A DNA stretch of 64,000 nucleotides from JAJDYQ01 sp942491945 (GCA_942491945.1 CALODD010000085.1:1-64000); one strand, 5' to 3'. Positions 43,950 through 52,768 are shown, counted from the stretch's first letter. Numbers and translations: made by a program. The notes: generated by a model from the letters alone, not told the origin.

Positions 43950-45017
43950 CTAAAACATCTCCATCTGACTTGAGGACTTTCGCGGAGGCTCGAATATTGA
44001 AGTATTTAATGGCGGCAAGTGGTTTTCAATCTCTTGTTTTTTTACAACTTGTTGGAAACGCTGTGCAATCAAATCAGCGAACACACCACTCCCCGTTTGA
44101 CGGGTACCCCACTCTGATCGATACAACTCACCGTTATGCATATCCTGCATACGTTTTAAAACGTGTTCTGCCTTCAATGAATAATTCATTTGTAACCACT
44201 CAGCGAACAACTCCTTTAACTCCAATGGCAACCGTAACATCACGTAGTTTATCGATAGTGCCCCAGCCTTATGGCATACGCCCATGATCGATTCCAGTTC
44301 ATGGTCTGTTAACACGGGCATAACGGGAGCGATCAAGATACCCACGGGTATATTATTTTTCCGCAAAATCTCAATAGTTTGTATACGTCGTAATGGTGTT
44401 GCCGCCCTCGGTTCCATCGCACGACATAACTGCTTATCTAAAGTAGTCACCGATATAAGCACATTAACCAGGTTCTGTTCTGCTAATTCACGCAGAATAT
44501 CTAAATCACGTTCAATCAGTGATGACTTGGTAATAATCGATACTGGATGTTTACATTCTGCAAGAAATATTAATATTGACCGCGTTAATTTCGTGTGGCG
44601 TTCGACAGGCTGATAGGCATCCGTATTTGATCCCAGAGTAATCGCAGAACAGCAGTAGTTCTTTTTCGCTAATTCTTCCGCTAATCGTTCAACTGCGTCC
44701 GGTTTATGAAAAATCTCCGTTTCGAAATCCATGCCTGCTGAATATCCAAGCCAGGCATGCGTTGGGCGAGCAAAGCAATATACACAGCCATGCTCGCAGC
44801 CTTTGTAAGGGTTTATTGATTGATCGTAGGGGACATCGGGTGACTGATTCCGCGTGATGATTGTTTTAGAGTGATCGACGTGTAGCCGTATTTTAACTTT
44901 AGGCTCGTCCTGAGGCATCCAACCATCATCTATCGCAACGTGGATTTGTGATTCATAACGCCCGTCACGATTACTCAGGGCTCCACGGCCTTTTTGAGGT
45001 GTGCTCGTGCTAGGCAA
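43950..45017 (-). CDS. PA0069-family radical SAM protein
   Basis: A 355-residue radical SAM protein related to SplB-like repair enzymes. The 4Fe-4S motif is CEHGCVYC in NPYKGCEHGCVYCFARPTH (about residues 72-90). A SAM-binding barrel follows (ITLGSNTDAYQPVE, ISVTTLDKQLCRAMEPRA, VGILIAPVMPVLTD). A direct role in spore photoproduct repair is unlikely; the true substrate is unknown. Its start overlaps the ispG stop by 8 bases. Confidence 0.87.
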   Translation of the reverse strand: MPSTSTPQKGRGALSNRDGRYESQIHVAIDDGWMPQDEPKVKIRLHVDHSKTIITRNQSPDVPYDQSINPYKGCEHGCVYCFARPTHAWLGYSAGMDFETEIFHKPDAVERLAEELAKKNYCCSAITLGSNTDAYQPVERHTKLTRSILIFLAECKHPVSIITKSSLIERDLDILRELAEQNLVNVLISVTTLDKQLCRAMEPRAATPLRRIQTIEILRKNNIPVGILIAPVMPVLTDHELESIMGVCHKAGALSINYVMLRLPLELKELFAEWLQMNYSLKAEHVLKRMQDMHNGELYRSEWGTRQTGSGVFADLIAQRFQQVVKKQEIENHLPPLNTSIFEPPRKSSSQMEMF

Positions 45018-46233
45018 CCTTATTCACGTCGAACTTGTCAGAAACATAATTATTGACGATATCTTTAAACTCATTGGCAATGTTGTCGCCACGCAGAGTC
45101 TTGTATTTCTTACCATCAACAAATACAGGGGCGGCGGGTGCTTCCCCAGTTCCCGGCAGGCTGATACCAATATCAGAATGCTTGCTTTCACCCGGCCCAT
45201 TCACCACACAGCCCATGACAGCGACGGACATTGCCTCTGAACCCGGATATTTATTACGCCAGACCGGCATCTGCTCACGCAACCAACTCTGAATATCTGA
45301 AGCGAGTTCCTGAAAGACGGTACTGGTCGTACGACCACAACCCGGACATGCCGTCACCAGCGGCGTGAAATTACGCAGACCCATGGTCTGTAGCATTTCT
45401 TGCGCAACCACGACTTCTTTGGATCGATCACCACCGGGTTCTGGTGTTAATGAAACACGAATGGTATCGCCAATCCCCTGCTGCAATAGAACTCCCATAC
45501 CTGCGGTAGAAGCCACAATACCTTTCGACCCCATACCCGCTTCAGTCAAACCCAGATGCAATGCATAGTCACATTGGTTCGCGAGTTGCTCGTATACTGA
45601 GATCAGATCCTGCACTTCACTCACCTTGCAGGAAATAATGATGCGATCTCGTCCTAAGCCGATCTCTTCGGCTAGCTGCGCACTTTCCATCGCAGACAGC
45701 ACCAGCGCATCATGCATCACTTCACGCGCATCTTTCGGTTCGGCCAATTGAGCATTCTGATCCATCACTCGGGCAAGCAGCTTCTGGTCCAGGCTTCCCC
45801 AGTTGACTCCAATTCGAACTGGCTTGTCGTATTTCATCGCTGTTTCGATCATGGCTGCAAAGCGCTCATCACGTTTCGCACCACCACCAACATTTCCAGG
45901 GTTGATACGATATTTTGCCAGTGCCTGCGCGCAATCCGGATATTTGGTCAGCAGCGTATGACCAATGTAATGAAAGTCGCCAATAAGCGGCACATCACAA
46001 TTGCGTTTTAAAAGGCCTTCTTTGATCTCCGCGACAGCGGCAGCAGCCTTTTCAGTATCGACAGTAATCCGCACAAGCTCTGAGCCTGACTCAGCCAAAG
46101 CCGCGACCTGATCAATTGTCGACTGGACATCGGAAGTATCGGTATTGGTCATGGACTGCACCACAATCGGCGCATCGCCACCGACGATAACGTTTCCGAC
46201 CTTTACACCGACTGAATTTCTTCTCTGAATCAC
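45010..46233 (-). CDS. ispG: 4-hydroxy-3-methylbut-2-en-1-yl diphosphate synthase
   Basis: A 407-residue IspG (GcpE), a 4Fe-4S enzyme of the MEP isoprenoid pathway. A TIM barrel comes first (VQSMTNTDT, GDFHYIGHTLLTKY, NPGNVG). The C-terminal cluster ligands are TACPGCGRTT and the MGCVVNGPGES loop with its Glu. With ispE (52769) and ispB (25405) it shows MEP-derived isoprenoids. The expected ispH is not in the window. Confidence 0.97.
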   Translation of the reverse strand: MIQRRNSVGVKVGNVIVGGDAPIVVQSMTNTDTSDVQSTIDQVAALAESGSELVRITVDTEKAAAAVAEIKEGLLKRNCDVPLIGDFHYIGHTLLTKYPDCAQALAKYRINPGNVGGGAKRDERFAAMIETAMKYDKPVRIGVNWGSLDQKLLARVMDQNAQLAEPKDAREVMHDALVLSAMESAQLAEEIGLGRDRIIISCKVSEVQDLISVYEQLANQCDYALHLGLTEAGMGSKGIVASTAGMGVLLQQGIGDTIRVSLTPEPGGDRSKEVVVAQEMLQTMGLRNFTPLVTACPGCGRTTSTVFQELASDIQSWLREQMPVWRNKYPGSEAMSVAVMGCVVNGPGESKHSDIGISLPGTGEAPAAPVFVDGKKYKTLRGDNIANEFKDIVNNYVSDKFDVNKVA

Positions 46234-46264
46234 GATAACCTCAGAACCTCAAACTGGGCGCGGA

Positions 46265-46705
46265 TTATACCCGCTTACGGGCTAAACGCCTCAATGAATG
46301 CGCCAGACGCTCATCGGAAACCGTATCCGCGGAGGCATCCACCAAATCACGCGTCGATTCACTCAGGTCACGATGCACCTGCCGAAGTTGCACATCCTCC
46401 TCAGCGAGGTCCTTCAACGGCCGATTTTTTACCACAATTCCTTGTATATCGGCCTGCCCGCAGGACTTGAGAATCGCCTGGATCATACGCTGCTGCATCC
46501 GCACATGCGTCGCCCATTCTGCGCCTTTCACATGAATAATCGCTCGTTTCCTGGTATCGATATTCACCAGTTTCACGACAGTATTAATTGATAAAGGCAG
46601 CTGCTTTTCCAGACATCGATTTAGTTTAGAGAGCTCCATCGCCCGATCCCGAATCTGGGAAAGCGTACTACGACGAACAAAGGCATCTGCGCGTTTTTGA
46701 GACAT
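46265..46705 (-). CDS. DciA-like DUF721 protein
   Basis: A 146-residue DUF721 protein. An N-terminal KH-like domain (AMELSKLNRCLEKQLPLS, then KRAIIHVKGAEWATHVRMQQ) precedes a charged helical tail. DciA proteins load the replicative helicase in bacteria lacking DnaC. This one is short and could be a divergent paralogue. The ATG at 46705 begins MSQKRADAF; the in-frame extension to 46795 looks like AT-rich intergenic DNA. Confidence 0.65.
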   Translation of the reverse strand: MSQKRADAFVRRSTLSQIRDRAMELSKLNRCLEKQLPLSINTVVKLVNIDTRKRAIIHVKGAEWATHVRMQQRMIQAILKSCGQADIQGIVVKNRPLKDLAEEDVQLRQVHRDLSESTRDLVDASADTVSDERLAHSLRRLARKRV

Positions 46706-46822
46706 TATCATATTAGACCACGATAGAAATTTAGTATCGACACAAATATAAATTAGCAAACAGTAATTAACTGAACGCAGTAACAAAAAACACAAAGCAA
46801 AAACAACACAATTATCTATAGT

Positions 46823-46828
46823 ATAATT
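46823..46828 (+). promoter_or_regulatory. Candidate -10 box for tcmP
   Basis: A consensus TATAAT 35 bases before the chosen tcmP start in very AT-rich DNA. No convincing -35 at 17 bases, so the call is weak. Confidence 0.35.
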
Positions 46829-46862
46829 GCCGTTAATTTATACACCTTTCCGGGCAGCCCAT

Positions 46863-47939
46863 ATGAGCAAAGATCATCATGACGAACCTTTCGACGAAGG
46901 AACGCTAATCAAGCTTGAAATATACAAGAACTATTTAACCTCATGGCTGCCTGTTTTTCTAATGGTTAAGAGCATAAAAAACAATCACGTAAACATCTTT
47001 GATTTTTTCTCCGGACCCGGTAAAGATAAATCAGGCTTAGATGGCAGCCCAATTATCGCTCTAACTGCGGCAATAGACTTTACTCAAATAGCTAAAGATA
47101 ACGGAAAAACCATCAACTTATACTTCTTTGATCAGAAGCTAGAAAAAATAAACCGCTTAAATCAAGTAATTAGCAACACCAACTATGATAGAGATACGAT
47201 ACATATCACCACTGAAGTTATTGAATTCGATCAAGCATTAGAAAAGTACGAAGATATTATAAGGCGAGACCCCAATTTATTATTTATGGATCAAACAGGA
47301 ATAAAAGCGATAACTGAAAATACATTAAAGAAACTCTTAAGCTTTAAATATACAGACTTACTTTTTTATCTAGCATCATCTTATGCAAAACGCTTTTCAA
47401 ACACGAAAGAATTTAGAAAATACTTAAATATTGAACCGGGAGAATTTAGAGACATTTCTCAAAATAATATCCATAGATTCATGTGCCAGTACTACCAATC
47501 AATAGCAGACAACCTTATTGAATACTACTTTTGCCCCTTTTCAATTAAAAAGAACGCGAATGTCTATGGATTAATATTCGGGAGCCGGAATCATACCGGT
47601 CTGCAGAAATTTCTTGATGTTGCCTGGAAAATTGATCCTCACAGAGGCGAAGCAAATTTTGATATAGACAATGAACAAATATCAGAACAACCTTCATTAT
47701 TCCCTCATTTACCTCAAAAATTAACGATGTTTGAACAAGAATTAGAAGCACAAATACTAAAAGGGACAATTAAAAGTGATGGAGAGGCATTCAAACACAC
47801 ATTGCAGGCTGGCTTTATTGGAAAGCATGCAAAAAAGGTCATAAAGAGCCTAATACGAAATAAGAGGATTTACATGGATAAACAACCTCGATGTTCAAAA
47901 GAAGCTTTAGCTATGCCGAGAGGCATTAAATTACTGTAG
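46863..47939 (+). CDS. tcmP: Three-Cys-motif partner protein TcmP
   Basis: A 358-residue protein of the TcmP family, named for being encoded beside three-Cys-motif (Gp37/Gp68-like) proteins, as here. Family marks: EGTLIKLEIYKNYLTSWLPV near the start, VNIFDFFSGPGKDKSGLDGS at about 45-65, YFFDQKLEKINRL near 90 and LLFMDQTGIKAI near 140. These read like motifs I, II and IV of a Rossmann methyltransferase; that reading is my inference. The C-terminal 70 residues look like a winged helix (FEQELEAQILKGTI to KKVIKSLIRNKRIYM). The start at 46863 has GGGCAG upstream. It is AT-rich and convergent with the DUF5131 gene, overlapping it by 14 bases. Confidence 0.8.
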   Translation: MSKDHHDEPFDEGTLIKLEIYKNYLTSWLPVFLMVKSIKNNHVNIFDFFSGPGKDKSGLDGSPIIALTAAIDFTQIAKDNGKTINLYFFDQKLEKINRLNQVISNTNYDRDTIHITTEVIEFDQALEKYEDIIRRDPNLLFMDQTGIKAITENTLKKLLSFKYTDLLFYLASSYAKRFSNTKEFRKYLNIEPGEFRDISQNNIHRFMCQYYQSIADNLIEYYFCPFSIKKNANVYGLIFGSRNHTGLQKFLDVAWKIDPHRGEANFDIDNEQISEQPSLFPHLPQKLTMFEQELEAQILKGTIKSDGEAFKHTLQAGFIGKHAKKVIKSLIRNKRIYMDKQPRCSKEALAMPRGIKLL

Positions 47940-48677
47940 AATTTTTAGGCATGGAATCCCAGGTTCGCCCTTGCAACAATCGCCCATTAGCTTTTTTATG
48001 CCTTTTCACACCATCGGCACCCCAACCGCCCCATTGTTTAAAGAAAAATGCCACATTCTCCGAGTCACATTGAGATTTGATATTATCAACCCACAACTGC
48101 TTCATCGGGCGAGCATTTTTTCCTGACTCACCACCCACGATAACCCAATGCACTCCAACCAGACTGAATACCCCTAAATCCTCTAATAAAGGCTCTACTG
48201 ACAAAAATCTTATCCGCGCATCAATTTCTGTCAAATACTTAATACGAGGCAGCCCGTATTTTTTATCTTCGACAGAAACGCCCAGCCAAACATTATTTGG
48301 GACAGGTCGTTGACTAAAATAGTCTGGTAGACGCTCAGCTCTTTTAGTTAGTATTTGATACGTGTGATGAGGCGTATCAGAAATAACTTGAAATACTTCG
48401 TCCAGAAACGAGTCTGAAACATCTTCATGGAACAAATCGGACATACTATTAACGAAGTATACTGTTGGCTTCTTCCTTTTCAGAGGCTTATCGATCTCAA
48501 TCTATATGAATGAACATTAAGCTCAAAGCCATTTTCGTAGCCACCAGCTTTCATGGCTTTTAATCGTTTAGCCATATTTTCAGCATAGCAATACTTACAT
48601 CCCGGAGACACCTTTGTGCACCCTGTAACCGGGTTCCATGTTTGCTCGGTCCATTCAATTTCTGACTGACTAGACAT
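47926..48677 (-). CDS. Phage Gp37/Gp68-like (DUF5131) three-Cys-motif protein, frameshifted
   Basis: About 250 residues over two frames. The N-terminal frame (48480-48677) carries WTEQTWNPVTGCTKVSPGC with Cys20, Cys27 and Cys30 (C-x6-C-x2-C), a variant of the radical SAM cluster motif. The second frame continues with KRKKPTVYFVNSMSDLFHED and later VSVEDKKYG, RFLSVEPLLEDLG and VIVGGESGKNARPM, all family segments. One base is missing around 48498: TTG AG should read as a TTG NAG pair, which gives RL-x-IDKPLKRKKP. The true partner of TcmP; substrate unknown. Either a sequencing error or an inactivated gene. Confidence 0.82.
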
Positions 48678-48789
48678 ACTTAATTATAGAATTAGTAATG
48701 TTTGGATTCTACGAATTATGGGGCACAACCACGATATCTAATGGTTTATTTTCAACTAGGCACCCAGAATATCAACGCATCGAGTGAAT

Positions 48790-48956
48790 TTAAGGGGTAA
48801 AACATGTAGACACAAAAATAATGGTGGCTATGGGTGGACTTGAACCACCGACCCCAGCATTATGAATGCTGTGCTCTAACCAGCTGAGCTACATAGCCAT
48901 TTGGACTTCGCCCGGACATCCGCGAAGGGAGGCGAATTCTGCGGATTACCCCTTAA
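48790..48956. repeat. 11-bp inverted repeat flanking tRNA-Met
   Basis: TTAAGGGGTAA (48790-48800) and TTACCCCTTAA (48946-48956) flank the tRNA as inverted copies. The 336 bases from 48678 to 49013 hold only the tRNA, this pair and a CTTCGC/GCGAAG stem around 48906-48927. The pair could be a processing stem, an insertion mark or chance. Confidence 0.4.
48822..48898 (-). tRNA. tRNA-Met (CAT anticodon), elongator type
   Basis: A 77-base tRNA with encoded CCA. The acceptor stem pairs GGCTATG with CATAGCC. The anticodon stem-loop is CAGCA-TTCATAA-TGCTG, anticodon CAT. The T arm holds GGTTCAAGTCC. The first pair G-C is present, so it is not the initiator type. Its 3' end faces the TcmP/DUF5131 cassette. 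Confidence 0.95.
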
Positions 48957-49013
48957 TTTGTCAATACTTTCTAATATTAGAGGTTTTAATCTAATTCTCT
49001 CAGATGAGTAAAA

Positions 49014-50105
49014 TTAGACATTAAACCTGAAATGCACAACATCTCCTTCCTGCATGATGTATTCCTTGCCTTCCAGACGCCATTTTCCTGCCTCTTTTGC
49101 GCCTACCTCGCCATTTCCTGCAATATAGTCATCGTAAGCAACCACTTCAGCTCGGATAAAGCCTTTCTCAAAATCGGTATGAATGCGACCCGCGGCCTGA
49201 GGCGCTGTACCGTTTCGGCGTACCGTCCAGGCTCGGGCTTCTTTAGGGCCTGCAGTGAAAAATGTCTGTAAATCCAGCAAAGAATATCCGGCAAAAATCA
49301 CTCGATTTAGACCTGGCTCATCCAGCCCCAGGTCATCCAGAAACTCTTTTTTCTCGTCATCATCCAGCAACGCAATTTCAGATTCGATGGAAGCGCATAC
49401 AGCTACCACAACCGCATTTTCTTCCTCAGCCATTGTATTAACAGCGTCTAGATGAGGATTATTTTCAAAGCCATCTTCCGCTACATTGGCGATATACATC
49501 ATCGGCTTTGCTGTGATCAGGTTAATACCTTTGAGGCGATCCAGATCGTTTTCTGAGAGATTCATGGAACGAACCGGATGTCCGGCATCCAGATGGTCAC
49601 GAATACGTTCGAACAGTTCCTTTTTGGCTTTTTCTTCTTTATCACCGGCTTTAGATGCTTTTACTGCTTTCTCGTAAAGCTTTTCAGCCGCCGCAAGATC
49701 AGCTAATGCCAGTTCCATATTAATGATTTCAGCATCGGTTTTGGGTTCTGTTCGACCCGCCACATGCACCACATCGTCATCTTCAAAACAGCGAACAACA
49801 TGGGCGATCGCATCGGTTTCACGAATATGCGATAGAAACTGGTTTCCCAGGCCTTCACCCTTGGATGCACCTTCAACCAGTCCCGCGATATCGACGAATT
49901 CCATGGTTGCAGGAATGACTTTTTCTGAGCTGGCAATTTCTGCCAGTTTATCCAGGCGGGTATCTGGTACAGGCACGATACCGACATTCGGCTCAATGGT
50001 GCAGAACGGATAGTTCTCAGCTGCAATCTCTGCCTGCGTTAAAGCGTTAAAAATAGTGGATTTACCAACATTAGGTAAGCCAACGATTCCGCATTTAAAT
50101 CCCAT
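49014..50105 (-). CDS. ychF: Redox-regulated ATPase YchF (Obg-like)
   Basis: A 363-residue YchF/OLA1 protein. The G1 loop GLPNVGKSTIFNALT is followed by DIAGLVEGASKGEGLGNQFL (G3) and, in place of the GTPase NKxD, a NVAEDG region that explains its ATP preference. A coiled coil lies at about 145-175 and a TGS domain forms the C-terminus. It binds ribosomes and affects stress resistance. pth follows in many Gammaproteobacteria, as here, 12 bases away. Confidence 0.97.
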   Translation of the reverse strand: MGFKCGIVGLPNVGKSTIFNALTQAEIAAENYPFCTIEPNVGIVPVPDTRLDKLAEIASSEKVIPATMEFVDIAGLVEGASKGEGLGNQFLSHIRETDAIAHVVRCFEDDDVVHVAGRTEPKTDAEIINMELALADLAAAEKLYEKAVKASKAGDKEEKAKKELFERIRDHLDAGHPVRSMNLSENDLDRLKGINLITAKPMMYIANVAEDGFENNPHLDAVNTMAEEENAVVVAVCASIESEIALLDDDEKKEFLDDLGLDEPGLNRVIFAGYSLLDLQTFFTAGPKEARAWTVRRNGTAPQAAGRIHTDFEKGFIRAEVVAYDDYIAGNGEVGAKEAGKWRLEGKEYIMQEGDVVHFRFNV

Positions 50106-50117
50106 GATTCTGCTCGA

Positions 50118-50699
50118 TTATTTCTTTGAGTGAAGTTGTAATGTGGCCTTATTGATATCACCGGCTACCAGCGGCTCCAGTACATCCAGGATATCGTCAA
50201 TAGATCGCATGGCTCCATCGACCAAGTCTCTTGATGCACGACCTAATAAATAGCCTGTCACTTTATTGCGGTCACCTGGATGCCCTACACCAATACGCAA
50301 ACGATAAAAGTCTTTACCAATCGCAGGCATGATATCTCGCAGGCCGTTGTGACCGCCGTGACCCCCACCCAGTTTGATTTTAGATATGCCCGGTTCGAAA
50401 TCGAGTTCATCGTGCGCAACTACGATTTCGGATTGATCGATCTTGAAGTAGTTCGCCAGTGCGGCAACAGCTAGACCGCTCTTATTCATAAACGTCATCG
50501 GTTTAAGCAACCAGCATTCATTGCCAGCAATTCGAACTTTCCCGGCCTCACCATGAAACTTGGATTCGGGCTTTAGTTGACCGTTATAGCGACGCGCGAT
50601 TTCATCGATTAACCAGAAACCGGCATTATGGGCAGTCTGCTCATACTCGGGGCCGGGATTTCCCAGCCCCGCGATGAGCTTTATAGGCTTGTTAGCCAC
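50118..50699 (-). CDS. pth: Peptidyl-tRNA hydrolase
   Basis: A 193-residue Pth that recycles tRNA from prematurely released peptidyl-tRNAs. Typical segments: AGLGNPGPEYEQTAHNAGFWL with catalytic His, MNKSGLAVA, and VAHDELDFEPGISKIKLGGG followed by GHNGLRDI. Normal length. It lies between rplY and ychF on the same strand. Confidence 0.98.
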   Translation of the reverse strand: MANKPIKLIAGLGNPGPEYEQTAHNAGFWLIDEIARRYNGQLKPESKFHGEAGKVRIAGNECWLLKPMTFMNKSGLAVAALANYFKIDQSEIVVAHDELDFEPGISKIKLGGGHGGHNGLRDIMPAIGKDFYRLRIGVGHPGDRNKVTGYLLGRASRDLVDGAMRSIDDILDVLEPLVAGDINKATLQLHSKK

Positions 50700-50721
50700 A
50701 GTTTACTGTGACCGGATGATA

Positions 50722-51381
50722 TTACTCAGCTGCGTCGTCTGCAGCTTCGTCAGCATCGCCAGCTTCAGCTGGTGTACCTTCATCATCTTCTTCAAGTGCT
50801 GCACGTGTAGCATGAATACTGGCAACAGCACCGTCATGATCATCACCATGAGACAGTTCAACCAGTGATACACCTTCCGGCAGAGTCAGGTCACTCAGAT
50901 GTACTGAATCACCAAGCTCAAGCTTGGACATATCGACTTCGATATACTCAGGCAGATCCTTAGGCAGACATGAAACTTCAACTTCGATAACCAGGTGAGA
51001 AACAACACCGCCACCGACTTTTACGCCAGGAGCAACATCTTCACCCGTGAAGTGCAGAGGTACATGCATAGTAAGCGCTTCTTTATCGCTCACACGCAGG
51101 AAGTCCATGTGCATTACAATATGCTTAGATGGATGACGCTGCATATCACGCAATACAACTTTTTGAACCTTGCCATCCAGATTCAGATCCAGGATATGGG
51201 AAAAGAAGGCCTCATGCTCAACATGCTGCAGCACTTCATTGTGCTTCAACGTAATCGAAACTGCATCTGCGCCGCCACCATAAACGATAGCTGGGGTTAG
51301 ATCTGCATGACGCAGGCGGCGGCTCGCACCTTTCCCTGTGTCTGTACGCGTCTCCGCGTTTATTGAAAAATCAACACTCAT
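50722..51381 (-). CDS. rplY: 50S ribosomal protein L25 (CTC-type, long form)
   Basis: A 219-residue L25/Ctc. The N-terminal 5S-rRNA-binding domain (GKGASRRLRHADLTPAIVYGGG) is followed by the TL5-like domain and an acidic Ala/Asp/Glu tail (EEDDEGTPAEAGDADEAADD) common in proteobacterial long forms. It follows prs and precedes pth. A candidate own promoter lies upstream. Confidence 0.97.
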   Translation of the reverse strand: MSVDFSINAETRTDTGKGASRRLRHADLTPAIVYGGGADAVSITLKHNEVLQHVEHEAFFSHILDLNLDGKVQKVVLRDMQRHPSKHIVMHMDFLRVSDKEALTMHVPLHFTGEDVAPGVKVGGGVVSHLVIEVEVSCLPKDLPEYIEVDMSKLELGDSVHLSDLTLPEGVSLVELSHGDDHDGAVASIHATRAALEEDDEGTPAEAGDADEAADDAAE

Positions 51382-51467
51382 TTTTTCACCTCAAATAATG
51401 TGAATTACCGACTTGCGACCAGTTCGGCAGTGGATTTCGGGCACACCCGTGCCTCGAAGGGACGCGA

Positions 51468-51495
51468 ATTATATAGAAAAAACCGCTAAATGAAA
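51468..51495 (-). promoter_or_regulatory. Candidate rplY promoter with leader hairpin
   Basis: TTTCAT, 16 bases, then TATAAT on the minus strand in the 156-base gap between prs and rplY. Just downstream the leader can form GGCAC-GGGT-GTGCC. The -10 is perfect; the -35 is weak. Confidence 0.45.
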
Positions 51496-51537
51496 GGATC
51501 TGAGCCGGAAAATCCGGAGAAAAGACTACTGAAATAA

Positions 51538-52491
51538 TCAGTCCATAAACAGGGAGCTAACAGACTCTTCGTTATGAATGCGACGCATGGTTTCAGCCAG
51601 GATTTCAGCAACACTCACCTGACGAATTGTCGGCAGTGCCTGAGCGTCCTCAGAGAGAGGAATAGTATCGGTAACAACCAGTTGATCCAGTTGCGTATCG
51701 GAAAGGCGTTCTACTGCAGCGCCTGAAAGCACGGCATGCGTACAGTAGGCAATCACCTGTTTGGCGCCATGTTCTTTCAATGCAGCAGCCGCTTCACAAA
51801 GTGTTCCAGCCGTGTCGACCAGGTCATCGACGATGATACAGCTACGATCTTTAACATCACCGATAATATTCATGACCTTGGCCACATTTGCTTTCGGGCG
51901 ACGTTTATCAATGATTGCCAGATCAGAGTCATCCAGACGCTTGGCCAGTGCTCGGGCACGAACTACACCGCCAACATCAGGAGAAACAACCATTAAATCA
52001 GGATAACGCTGCTTCCAGACATCGCCCAGTAAAATAGGCGAAGCATAGACATTGTCCACCGGCATATCGAAAAAGCCCTGAATTTGGTCAGCGTGTAAAT
52101 CAACTGTCAAAACACGGTCTACTTTGACACTGCTCAACATGTTTGCAACGACTTTAGCTGTAATCGGTACCCGTGCAGAGCGTGGGCGACGATCCTGGCG
52201 CGCATAGCCGAAATAGGGGATCACTGCGGTCACACGACGGGCTGACGAACGGCGCAATGCATCGATCATGACCATCAGTTCCATCAAATTATCGTTCGTA
52301 GGTGCATTGGTCGGCTGGATAACAAAGACATCCTGACCACGGACATTCTCTTCAATTTCAACGGCGATTTCGCCATCAGAGAATTTGCCAACCTGAGCCT
52401 GACCGAGCTTAAGCATAAGATGGTTAGCGATATCACGGGCAAGCCGAGGGTTGGCGTTGCCAGTGAAAAGCATCATTTTAGGGTCGGCCAT
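51538..52491 (-). CDS. prs: Ribose-phosphate pyrophosphokinase
   Basis: A 317-residue PRPP synthase that makes phosphoribosyl pyrophosphate for nucleotides, His, Trp and NAD. Class I signatures: FTGNANPRLARDIANHL, the flexible loop YFGYARQDRRPRSARVPI, the DLHADQIQGFF metal site, and the PRPP-binding VDDLVDTAGTL. It is downstream of tRNA-Gln and ispE, the standard gammaproteobacterial order. Confidence 0.98.
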   Translation of the reverse strand: MADPKMMLFTGNANPRLARDIANHLMLKLGQAQVGKFSDGEIAVEIEENVRGQDVFVIQPTNAPTNDNLMELMVMIDALRRSSARRVTAVIPYFGYARQDRRPRSARVPITAKVVANMLSSVKVDRVLTVDLHADQIQGFFDMPVDNVYASPILLGDVWKQRYPDLMVVSPDVGGVVRARALAKRLDDSDLAIIDKRRPKANVAKVMNIIGDVKDRSCIIVDDLVDTAGTLCEAAAALKEHGAKQVIAYCTHAVLSGAAVERLSDTQLDQLVVTDTIPLSEDAQALPTIRQVSVAEILAETMRRIHNEESVSSLFMD

Positions 52492-52681
52492 GTTGGGCTT
52501 CCACGATGGTACTGAAACGAAAATGGCCGGAATCTAGCAGTATCCGGCAGGATTACTCGGTACCTCCTGTACCTCGCCCTTCGGGCCCGCATCCGAGATG
52601 CGGTTCGAAATGACGTCCTGCCATTTCGTCGAACCTAACGGTTCTCATCCTGCCATCTAAATATCCAGACAACATTAAATA

Positions 52682-52756
52682 TGGCTGGGCCGGCAGGATT
52701 CGAACCTGCGCATGCCAGGATCAAAACCTGGTGCCTTACCGCTTGGCGACGGCCCA
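52682..52756 (-). tRNA. tRNA-Gln (TTG anticodon)
   Basis: A 75-base tRNA with encoded CCA. The acceptor stem pairs TGGGCCG with CGGCCCA. The anticodon stem CCAGG/CCTGG encloses TTTTGAT, anticodon TTG. The T arm has GGTTCGAATCC. The position between ispE and prs matches the E. coli-type ispE-tRNA-prs arrangement. Confidence 0.95.
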
Positions 52757-52768
52757 ATAATTCAAAGA

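Noticed and set aside
43950..45017. PA0069-type radical SAM protein as part of the TcmP system
   Set aside because: It is 1.8 kb away, on the other side of ispG and the DciA-like gene, overlaps ispG, and has neighbour-like composition.
52540..52680. GCCCTTCGGGC and other stems upstream of prs near tRNA-Gln taken as an attachment site
   Set aside because: No direct repeat of the tRNA end was found and the surrounding gene order is the conserved ancestral one.
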